Shown here piece by piece: positions 1 to 5,634 of a DNA stretch of 5,634 nucleotides. Origin of the DNA: Verrucomicrobiota bacterium (lineage in GTDB: Bacteria > Verrucomicrobiota > Verrucomicrobiia > Limisphaerales > UBA9464); the NCBI GenBank assembly GCA_017302195.1, contig JAFLEG010000341.1, positions 1 through 5,634 on the forward strand. Direction: 5' to 3'. The notes under the pieces were generated by a model, which saw nothing but the letters and a program-made list of their open reading frames with translations, was not told the origin of the DNA and made no database searches. The stretch's first letter is position 1; the number at the start of each line of letters is the position of its first letter. Both the position numbers and the translations under genes were made by a program.

Positions 1-159
1 ATCATTGCGAACGCGATTCATTGAGGATATATTCTCAACTCCGCGAATATGTCCGGCCAGCATTAGCAATCCCAGCATGTAAGAACCCACCGATCTATGC
101 GATTTGCGTTCGGGCAAGCAGCGGGCCGAGCCGCGTTCCCAAACTGCCGCGGTCGTCGG
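1..159. other. Apparent intergenic stretch downstream of the DUF4276 gene
   Basis: No recognisable protein or RNA gene is visible. The first 110 bases are clearly less GC-rich than the rest of the window. On the minus strand an ATG at 78-76 opens a frame of 26 codons (beginning MLGLLMLAGHIRG) that runs off the left edge. It could be the beginning of a further gene, but it is too short to judge. No stem followed by a T run marks a terminator after the DUF4276 stop. Confidence 0.4.
21..38. promoter_or_regulatory. 18-base near-perfect palindrome, possible operator
   Basis: TTGAGGATATATTCTCAA reads as an inverted repeat with eight of nine pairs matching; only the G26/T33 pair fails. The AT-rich centre (ATATAT) and TTGAG/CTCAA arms suit a dimeric regulator's binding site. 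It lies in the AT-richer left edge, downstream of the DUF4276 stop. No gene that it might control is visible within the window, so the role is conjecture and a chance palindrome is possible. Confidence 0.25.
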
Positions 160-843
160 TCATGGCGATTGCTGAGCGGGTCGGCGGCCGGTGGATTCAA
201 GAACCTCAAGCCATTGGCGAAAATGGGGGCAGTTCTTCCGGATCTCTTCGAGCCCGATGCTCTGCAGGACTTCTACGCCATGCTGACGCTTGCGATAGGC
301 GGCATGTGCGGCCAACAGACGTTTTGACGGAGCGGTTTTCCGATCATCATTGATCTCCTCCGGATTCGGAAACTGGCTCCGAACGCGGTCCAAAACAGGC
401 TTCAACGCCGGTGTATTGAGTACCCGGCAAATGGCCTCGGGCTGAACAAAAACCATGGCCTCGTATTCATGCAGCATCAGGTAAGGATGGAACCGTGGTT
501 GATTGAAGTACTTCCCCAGGGCTGCTTCGAGGTGGTGAACCCGCTCCTGCGGAGAGCCCGGCGGCAGGGACTCCCACCCCGGGAAGTCCCCCGGCAACCC
601 GTAGTAGTCCATCATGGTGGTGACCAGGGCGGCAGCCGAATCGTTGAACAGGGGCCTCAAATTGGCTTCCACCTGGGCGAACGAGAGGATGCCACCCTGG
701 AACTGGGTGCCGTCGTTGGTCCGCCCGGTCACGACGATCTTGGGTACGGGGAAGAGACCGAATCCGGCAAGGTGGGGCTCCAGGAGGTCCGTGACGAACC
801 GCTTTTCCGTCTGCCCTTCGACCAGGATCAGTAGCCGCTTCAT
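160..843 (-). CDS. DUF4276 family protein, putative TOPRIM-like nuclease partner of the upstream ATPase
   Basis: A complete 227-residue protein that I assign to the DUF4276 family from its motifs. The N-terminal strand LLILVEGQTEKRF (residues 4-16) carries Glu9 in a VEGxTE context. TTMMDYYGLPGDFPG (75-89) contains Asp79, and LHEYEAMVF (124-132) follows. INDDRKTAPSKR (164-175) is a charged segment near the C-terminal third. The VEG motif resembles the first acidic motif of TOPRIM folds; the second motif is D-Y-Y, not a clean DxD, so catalytic activity is uncertain. The ATG at 843 was chosen because it directly precedes the conserved first strand. A GTG at 879 in the same frame would add 12 unconserved residues and overlap the ATPase. 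Only two bases separate this ATG from the ATPase stop and no Shine-Dalgarno sequence is visible, which suggests translational coupling. There is no signal peptide or membrane segment, so it is probably cytoplasmic. Family assignment is strong; biochemical role is inferred. Confidence 0.88.
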   Translation of the reverse strand: MKRLLILVEGQTEKRFVTDLLEPHLAGFGLFPVPKIVVTGRTNDGTQFQGGILSFAQVEANLRPLFNDSAAALVTTMMDYYGLPGDFPGWESLPPGSPQERVHHLEAALGKYFNQPRFHPYLMLHEYEAMVFVQPEAICRVLNTPALKPVLDRVRSQFPNPEEINDDRKTAPSKRLLAAHAAYRKRQHGVEVLQSIGLEEIRKNCPHFRQWLEVLESTGRRPAQQSP

Positions 844-845
844 GG

Positions 846-1943
846 TCACGGAGTGCCGCCGAAGACGTTGCGTTCCCACAGGTCACCCAACGCCACGCCG
901 GTCGGCCACGTGGAGCGGTCTTCGTCCTTCAGTCGCTTGAACACGCTTTCTCCCGACCGGCGTTCCACCGTCCAGACGTCCTCCGGGGTCAATTGATTGA
1001 GCAGCGTCACGGACTGCGTTGCGACCAGCACCTGGGACCGCGTGGACGCGGATTCAAGGAGGGCAGCGAGCAGGTGAATCGCGGCCGGATGCAGTCCCAG
1101 CTCCGGTTCATCCAGCAGGATCACGGCCGGCGGGTTGGGCTGGAGCAGCAGCGTCGCGAGGCACATGAAGCGCAGCGTCCCGTCGGAGAGCGCCGCGGCG
1201 GGGAATGGTTCCTCGTGGCCCTTTTCCCGCCAGGCCAGCAGCAGGTGTTTTCCGCTCTCGTCGGGTTCGAGGTGGAATCCCGCGAAGAACGGCACCACCT
1301 GTCGGACCGCCCCCTCGATGTTCTGGAAATGGCCCGGCGAGGTCTCGCGCATTCCCCGGAGGAAGGGAGCGAGATTGGCAGCGTCGGCGAAGAGGGTCGT
1401 TTTGTTCTCCAGCGGTTGAGTCTGCTTGATCCGCGCTTCAGGGCTGGTGTCGTGAAAATGGTAGATTCGGTAGTTGAACAGGTCGCTGAGAACATGGCCT
1501 GCAATCCGGGTGGGAGAGCTGGCCAATCTCGACTCTCCGTGCCCCGCGCCCAATTGCTCGTCGAAGGGCTTGTGACGCTTAGGATACTTGGAGCCGTCCC
1601 GGTACCAGATCTCTTCCTTGGCAAACAGGAAGCGATCCGTGGCGTTCGGGAGGAACTGAATGCTATATCCGTTCTCGTGATCTCCCTCCTGGAACTCGAC
1701 TGCGATCTCCATGAGCGGGGATCGCTTTCTTCCAAAATGCAGTATGGCATTGGCACCGCCGGACACCGCCGTGTGGGTTTGAAGTTCCCCGGAGACCACC
1801 CGGTTCAGGAATCGGAAGACGCCAATCAGGTTCGATTTGCCGCAGCCGTTGCCGCCGACAAAAACGTTCAATTTGCCCAACCGGAGGGTCTGGTCCCGGA
1901 TGGACTTGAAGTTTTTGACCGTCAACTGGGCGAGCGTGCGCAA
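846..1943 (-). CDS. AAA family ATPase, ABC/SMC-like (AAA_21-type predicted ATPase)
   Basis: A complete 365-residue cytoplasmic ATPase. It begins with the strand LTVKNFKSIRDQTL (7-20) typical of RecF/SMC-like ATPases. It has Walker A GGNGCGKS (30-37, Lys36), an ABC-signature-like LSDGTLR (252-258) and Walker B VILLDEPELGLHP (274-286, Asp278-Glu279). The switch segment VLVATQS (305-311) has Gln310 where many relatives have His. The C-terminal LGDLWERNVFGG (352-363) resembles the usual end of this family, so the protein looks full length. The middle section (about 50-240) lacks the very long coiled coil of SMC or Rad50 proteins. The start is TTG at 1943: the frame is closed upstream by TGA at 1994-1992 with no ATG, GTG or TTG between, and the next candidate, TTG at 1925, would cut into the first strand. 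The gene is followed after two bases by the DUF4276 gene, so the two products probably act together, perhaps as a defence or nucleic-acid-processing pair. That function is inference; the ATPase fold is clear. Confidence 0.92.
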   Translation of the reverse strand: MRTLAQLTVKNFKSIRDQTLRLGKLNVFVGGNGCGKSNLIGVFRFLNRVVSGELQTHTAVSGGANAILHFGRKRSPLMEIAVEFQEGDHENGYSIQFLPNATDRFLFAKEEIWYRDGSKYPKRHKPFDEQLGAGHGESRLASSPTRIAGHVLSDLFNYRIYHFHDTSPEARIKQTQPLENKTTLFADAANLAPFLRGMRETSPGHFQNIEGAVRQVVPFFAGFHLEPDESGKHLLLAWREKGHEEPFPAAALSDGTLRFMCLATLLLQPNPPAVILLDEPELGLHPAAIHLLAALLESASTRSQVLVATQSVTLLNQLTPEDVWTVERRSGESVFKRLKDEDRSTWPTGVALGDLWERNVFGGTP

Positions 1944-1951
1944 GTCGGAGG

Positions 1952-1980
1952 ATTCTAGGGGGCCTGCGGAAGGAAATGAA
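1952..1980 (-). promoter_or_regulatory. Possible weak sigma70-like promoter for the ATPase-DUF4276 pair
   Basis: On the minus strand, TAGAAT (1957-1952, five of six matches to TATAAT) lies 17 bases downstream of TTCATT (1980-1975, three of six matches to TTGACA). A start point about seven bases below the -10 box would fall next to the TTG start codon at 1943, giving a nearly leaderless message. This would fit the absence of a ribosome binding site there. The -35 match is poor and a single match of this quality can arise by chance. The alternative is read-through from the DUF1501 operon 71 bases upstream. Confidence 0.2.
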
Positions 1981-2014
1981 GCCCGGGAAACTCAGCCGTG
2001 GCCCCGGTGACCGC

Positions 2015-3478
2015 TCAGGCGATGATCTCCGGGATCGGACGGCCGTGATCCATCTCCAGGCGCTTGCGGCCCGGGATTTCCAGACGGCGGGAGTCGAGGC
2101 CGAGCTGGTGAAGGAGGGTGGCGTGGATGTCGGTGACGTAGTGGCGGTGCTCGGTGGCGTGAAATCCGATTTCGTCCGTGGCGCCATGGATCACGCCGCG
2201 CTTCAGTCCACCCCCGGCCATCCAGACGCTGAAGCCGAAGATGTGGTGGTCCCGTCCGTCGCTGCCCTGCGAGCCGGGGGTGCGGCCGAACTCGGTGGCG
2301 AACACCACCAGCGTTTCGTCCAGGAGTCCCCGCCGGTCGAGATCGGTGAGCAGGGCGCCGATGGGCTGGTCCACCGCCCGCGCCAGGCCCTCATGGTTGG
2401 CCTTCAGCCCGGAGTGGGCGTCCCAGGCGCCGGCCCCGCCGCCGCCGTGCTGGATCTGGATGAAGCGGACGCCCCGCTCCACGAAGCGCCGTGCGGCGAG
2501 CAACTGGCGGGCGAAGTCCCGGCAATGGGGCTCATGGATGCCGTAGAGCGCCTGGGTCTCCGCCGACTCCCGCGAGAAATCCACGACCTCGGGCACCGAC
2601 ATCTGCATGCGGTAGGCCAGGTCGTAGGAGGCGAGGCGCGCCGCCAGGGCGGGATCCTGGGGATACTCGACGCCCCGCAGGCCGTTGAGGGTCTGGACCA
2701 GTTCCAATCCCTTCTGACGGTCCTCCGGGGAAAGGCGTCCTTCGAAGCGTCCGAAATCCAGGGGGTTCTCGGGATCCATGCGCAACGGGACCGCATCGTG
2801 CTTCGGGCCGAGATAGTGACCGTCGCGGCGGTTCCAGTACTCGCGGGTGCCCAGGGAGATGAACTGCGGCAGATTGTCGTTCAACGAGCCCAGTCCGTAG
2901 TGGACCCACGCGCCCAGGGTCGGGAAGTCGCCGTCGTTCTGGTGGCGTCCGGAATGGAACTGGGTCTGGGCGCCGTGATTGCTGTCCGTGGTCCACATCG
3001 AGCGCACCAGCGCCAGCCGGTCGGCGTGCTGGGCGATGTGCGGGAACCAGTCCGAGATCTCCATGCCACAGTCGCCATGGCGTCGGAAGCCGACCTGGAG
3101 CGGATACAGCGTGTTGCGCTGGTTGCCGTTGGCGTCGGGAACCACCAGACGTTCCAGGGCGAGCTTGGCGGGATCCTGCACCGAGGCGAACGGGGTCTCG
3201 GCAATGGTCTTCCCGGCGTACCGGGTGAGCATGGGCTTGGGATCGAAGCTCTCCATGTGGCTGACCCCGCCGTTCATGAACAGCCAGATGACGCTCCGGG
3301 CCCGCGGGGTGCGGTGCGGACGCCCATCCGGCGGACTCCAGCCGGAAGGGGTCCCTGCCCGGGCGTCCCGCTGCAGCGTGGCGCCGAGGGCCAGTCCGGT
3401 GAACCCCAGGCCGAGGTCCGCGAGGAAGGTGCGCCTGGGAAGGGCCGTTGGGGAGGATGCGTGGATCGGGGGAGTCAT
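2015..3478 (-). CDS. DUF1501 family protein, Tat-exported, sulfatase/alkaline phosphatase-like fold
   Basis: A complete 487-residue DUF1501 protein. The N-terminus has a twin-arginine signal, PRRTFLADLG (14-23), then a hydrophobic stretch to about residue 35 and an ARA site (39-41), so export in folded form is expected. Family motifs in order are WLFMNGGVSHMESFDPKP (65-82), HGAQTQFHSGRH (168-179), WDAHSG (352-357), ATEFGRTPG (394-402), GRDHH (408-412), AGGGLKRG (421-428), HGATDEIGF (431-439) and DIHATLLHQLGLD (450-462). The Asp, His and Glu residues in these motifs are probable metal ligands of an alkaline phosphatase-superfamily core. I see no sulfatase CxPSR motif, so sulfatase activity should not be assumed. 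Position 72 is Val where Pro is common in GGP-S variants. The ATG overlaps the stop of the DUF1553 gene as ATGA, showing a coupled operon. The pair is characteristic of Planctomycetota and Verrucomicrobiota; its substrate is unknown. No Shine-Dalgarno sequence is evident. Confidence 0.95.
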   Translation of the reverse strand: MTPPIHASSPTALPRRTFLADLGLGFTGLALGATLQRDARAGTPSGWSPPDGRPHRTPRARSVIWLFMNGGVSHMESFDPKPMLTRYAGKTIAETPFASVQDPAKLALERLVVPDANGNQRNTLYPLQVGFRRHGDCGMEISDWFPHIAQHADRLALVRSMWTTDSNHGAQTQFHSGRHQNDGDFPTLGAWVHYGLGSLNDNLPQFISLGTREYWNRRDGHYLGPKHDAVPLRMDPENPLDFGRFEGRLSPEDRQKGLELVQTLNGLRGVEYPQDPALAARLASYDLAYRMQMSVPEVVDFSRESAETQALYGIHEPHCRDFARQLLAARRFVERGVRFIQIQHGGGGAGAWDAHSGLKANHEGLARAVDQPIGALLTDLDRRGLLDETLVVFATEFGRTPGSQGSDGRDHHIFGFSVWMAGGGLKRGVIHGATDEIGFHATEHRHYVTDIHATLLHQLGLDSRRLEIPGRKRLEMDHGRPIPEIIA

Positions 3479-5634
3479 CGCAGGGTCACGAAGTCGCCGT
3501 GATTGAGCAGGGCCCAGACCAGTCGCTGCCGGGCGCCTTCCGGGGAGCCGGCGGGCGTGGACGCCATCGCCTGGAGCGAGGCCTGCATCTCCGCCTCGTC
3601 CGGTTCAAACCCGAGGAGGATTCGGAAGGCCGCTTGAACAAACGCAACCTCGTCACCGGCGGGCGCCCGGGTCTCCAGTTCGCCGGTGATGGCCGGGGTC
3701 ACCTCGTGAACGAGCCGGCTGTTGAGCAGAGCCAGGGCCTGCTGCGGAACAATGCTCTGTTCCCGGCGATAGCATTCCTTCACCAGGGCATCGTCAAAGG
3801 TGGTCAGGAAGGGATTCCGGTCAGTGTCGGAATGATGGAAGTACAGGCTGCGGCGGCGGGAGGTCTCCTGCGCTCCGGACGGCACCGGAGGGCCGCCCAG
3901 GGTGCGTTCCAGTCCACCGGCATGGACCCACAGGGCATCGCGGATGGCCTGGGCCTCCAGCCGGATGGGCACGCGGCGCCACCCCCAGCGGTTGTCAGGA
4001 TCCTTGGCCAGCTCGGCCTCGGCGCCGCGCAGGGAGGAACTCATGCGATAGGCGGCGGATGTGATGATGCGACGATGGAGATGCTTGAGGCTCCAGCCGT
4101 GGGCGACCCAGTCGGAGGCCAGCCAGTCCAGCAGCTCGGGGTCGGCGGGCGGCGTGCCCTTGCGTCCGAAGTCAAACACCGTGGGCACCAACGGGGCCCC
4201 CAGATGGCGGCTCCACACGTGATTGACGGCCACCCGGGCGGGGAGGGGGTTCCGTGGATCGGTGATCCAGTCCGCCAGGGCGGTGCGGCGTCCGGTGCTG
4301 GTTGCCGGAAATGGCAGGGCCGGATCATCCTTGGTGGAATCGAGAAAGCGGGTGGGGGTCCATGCCGCCCCGAGAATCGGGCTGACCGGAGCGTCGGCCG
4401 CAGGCGGGGTGTCCAGGTCGCGACGGGCGGCGGCGATCGTCTCCTGCAATGCGTCGCGCTCCTTGCCGAGGGCCTCCTTGCCGGCATCCGCAGCCCGGAG
4501 TCCACGCAGTGCCGCGTCGGCGGCCCGCCGCTCCAGCGCGGCCAGCGCGGCGCGGCGTTCCGCCAGAACCGCCATGCGATGGGCCTCCGCCACGTCCGGG
4601 CTCTCCGCCCAGCACGCCGCCATCCAGTCACCGCGGCGTTCCAGGCTTTGCTGATCGGCCGTGGCCACCGCCACGTCGCACGCCGCCACGTGGAGCTCGG
4701 CCTGCGCGATGGCCGCAGCGGCTGGATCGGCGGGTTCCGGTCGTTGGCGGAGTTCGGTCCACCGCTGCTGCGCGGCTTCGTGTCGGTGGCGGAGGCCGCG
4801 GCGATGGGCCTCCAGAACCCAGGGACGCCGTTCCGGCTGCCATGCCGTTACCGGGAGGGTTACCGGACGGACCTCCAGCGGGGCAAAGGCCAGCAGGTCG
4901 GGAACTCCCGGGGCGATGACCTGCGACCGGTCCGGGGCCGATTCCTGTCCGCGGAGGAACCGGAAGGTGGGCGCGTCGGGGGCACGGTCGTAGGCCCGCG
5001 GCACGCCATCGCGCTGCAGGTCGGGCTCCCCGGGGAGCATCTCCATCCGCACCTGATACGGCTCGAACACCGCCCGCATCCGGTAGTAATCGGTCTGGGG
5101 GAACGGGTCGTATTTGTGGTCGTGGCACTTCGCGCAGTTGAGGGTCAGCCCCAGGAAGCCCTTGGCGACGTGCTCCACCGTCTCGTCCAGCCACTGGTTG
5201 CGGTTGAAGAGGAAGTAATTCCGCGCCAGGTAGCCCGTCGCCCGAAGCGCGTCGAGATCGTCGGGATGCGTCTCATCGGCGGCCAGCATGCGATGGACCA
5301 TCTCCGCATAGGGCCGGTCGGCGTTCAGCGACTCCACGATCCAGTCCCGCCAGTGCCACAGATGCCGCTGGCTGCTGCGGAGCTGGTCCCCCAGGCCCCA
5401 GGGATCGCTGTAGCGCCAGAGATCCATCCAGTGCCGGGCCCACCGCTCGCCATGGCGCGGATCTGCGAGCAGGCGGTCCACGAGCCGTTCATACCAACCG
5501 GGCGCCGTGTCGTGATGCGCGAGCTGCAGGTCGTCCGGCGAGGGAGGCACACCGAGCAGGTCGAAGTACAGCCGGCGCACCAGGGTGGCGCGCGGCGCCT
5601 CCGGACGCGGATGCAGTCCCTGCGCGCGGTAACC
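3475..5634 (-). CDS. DUF1549 and DUF1553 domain protein (PSD1/cytochrome c-type), 5' end outside window
   Basis: The last 719 residues of a large protein; numbering here starts at the first codon in the window. The frame is open to the right edge. The GTG at 5580 is an internal Val, since conserved family sequence (GLHPRPEAPRATL) precedes it. DUF1549 covers about 18-195: RRLYFDLLGVPPSP (20-33), ERWARHWMDLWRYSD (63-77) and CAKCHDHKYDPF (167-178), where CAKCH is a CXXCH haem-c-type motif. An Ala/Arg-rich, probably helical segment follows at about 276-410. DUF1553 covers about 449-690: RRTALADWITDPRNPL (449-464), NHVWSRHLG (471-479), LDWLASDWVAHGWSLKHLHR (502-521), ITSAAYR (524-530), and FDDALVKECYRREQSIVPQQ (613-632) followed by ALALLNSR. 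The end, LVWALLNHGDF, looks complete. The missing N-terminus probably holds a signal peptide and perhaps a PSCyt1 cytochrome domain; this cannot be checked here. A redox or surface role beside the DUF1501 protein is plausible but unproven. Confidence 0.94.
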   Translation of the reverse strand, partial: GYRAQGLHPRPEAPRATLVRRLYFDLLGVPPSPDDLQLAHHDTAPGWYERLVDRLLADPRHGERWARHWMDLWRYSDPWGLGDQLRSSQRHLWHWRDWIVESLNADRPYAEMVHRMLAADETHPDDLDALRATGYLARNYFLFNRNQWLDETVEHVAKGFLGLTLNCAKCHDHKYDPFPQTDYYRMRAVFEPYQVRMEMLPGEPDLQRDGVPRAYDRAPDAPTFRFLRGQESAPDRSQVIAPGVPDLLAFAPLEVRPVTLPVTAWQPERRPWVLEAHRRGLRHRHEAAQQRWTELRQRPEPADPAAAAIAQAELHVAACDVAVATADQQSLERRGDWMAACWAESPDVAEAHRMAVLAERRAALAALERRAADAALRGLRAADAGKEALGKERDALQETIAAARRDLDTPPAADAPVSPILGAAWTPTRFLDSTKDDPALPFPATSTGRRTALADWITDPRNPLPARVAVNHVWSRHLGAPLVPTVFDFGRKGTPPADPELLDWLASDWVAHGWSLKHLHRRIITSAAYRMSSSLRGAEAELAKDPDNRWGWRRVPIRLEAQAIRDALWVHAGGLERTLGGPPVPSGAQETSRRRSLYFHHSDTDRNPFLTTFDDALVKECYRREQSIVPQQALALLNSRLVHEVTPAITGELETRAPAGDEVAFVQAAFRILLGFEPDEAEMQASLQAMASTPAGSPEGARQRLVWALLNHGDFVTLR
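4405..4809 (-). other. Ala/Arg/Glu-rich predicted helical linker between DUF1549 and DUF1553
   Basis: This part of the DUF1549-DUF1553 gene encodes about 135 residues dominated by Ala, Arg, Glu, Leu and Gln, with runs such as AERRAALAALERRAADAALR. There are few helix breakers except around PEPADP. It reads as a coiled coil or long helical hairpin separating the two conserved domains. Helical linkers here vary in length between homologues. GC is extreme: the 60-base line beginning at 4501 has 49 G or C by hand count. Confidence 0.5.

Noticed and set aside
1..78. A minus-strand frame of 26 codons running off the left edge
   Set aside because: Too short to tell from chance; the translation matches nothing I recognise. 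It might be the start of a neighbouring gene but cannot be supported here.
130..153. A GC-rich inverted repeat (GCCGCG/CGCGGT) just downstream of the DUF4276 stop, considered as a terminator
   Set aside because: The stem has about five or six pairs with a 12-base loop and no T run follows on the minus strand.
21..353. A plus-strand open frame of 110 codons starting at a TTG
   Set aside because: More than half overlaps the DUF4276 gene in antisense, there is no ribosome site, and the translation shows no family features.
844..879. The GTG at 879 as the start of the DUF4276 gene
   Set aside because: It would add 12 residues unlike the family and overlap the ATPase by more than 30 bases; the ATG at 843 sits directly before the conserved first strand.
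993..1958. A 321-codon plus-strand open frame opposite the ATPase gene
   Set aside because: The minus strand carries Walker A, signature-like and Walker B motifs in the right order, while the plus-strand product resembles nothing and is rich in Arg, Gly and Glu as antisense products often are.
1983..2007. A hairpin (CCGGGG/TCCCGG on the minus strand) just after the DUF1501 stop, considered as a terminator
   Set aside because: The stem has only six pairs including a G-T wobble, the loop is 13 bases, and the following TTCATTTCCTT is not a T run.
1976..3502. A 508-codon plus-strand open frame opposite the DUF1501 gene
   Set aside because: It is antisense to a gene with many clear family motifs; its translation has no recognisable domain, and long antisense frames are expected in GC-rich coding sequence.
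5578..5580. The GTG at 5580 as the start of the DUF1549-DUF1553 gene
   Set aside because: The frame continues open to the window edge and encodes family-like sequence upstream, so this codon is an internal Val and the gene is cut by the window.

Overview
The window most likely comes from a high-GC member of the Planctomycetota-Verrucomicrobiota group. It carries a DUF1549/DUF1553 protein with a CXXCH motif, followed by a Tat-exported DUF1501 protein. This gene pair is expanded in those phyla and uncommon elsewhere. Finer placement is not possible from this sequence. All four supported genes lie on the minus strand, so transcription runs from position 5634 towards position 1.

Region by region, in the direction of transcription: (a) 5634-3475 is the 3' 719 codons of a DUF1549-DUF1553 gene whose start lies beyond the right edge. 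(b) 3478-2015 is a complete DUF1501 gene whose ATG overlaps the previous stop (ATGA), so the two form a tightly coupled operon. (c) 2014-1944 is a 71-base gap holding a weak promoter-like sequence but no convincing terminator. (d) 1943-846 is a complete AAA/ABC-type ATPase of the RecF/SMC-like predicted ATPase family, read from a TTG codon. (e) 843-160 is a DUF4276 gene that starts two bases after the ATPase stop. (f) 159-1 has no gene I can support. It holds an 18-base near-perfect palindrome at 21-38 and an unconvincing 26-codon minus-strand frame running off the edge.

The window therefore joins two two-gene modules. The right one is an exported pair of unknown biochemical role, typical of this group. 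The left one pairs an ABC-type ATPase with a small protein whose N-terminus (LVEGQTE) resembles a TOPRIM-like acidic nuclease motif. This layout recalls ATPase plus TOPRIM-type defence systems (OLD, PARIS, AbiL). The left module is visibly lower in GC than the right one, so the boundary near 1944-2014 may be the edge of an acquired cassette. The left module is the part of the window most likely to be a little-described system, but a defence role is inference and the sequence alone does not prove it.
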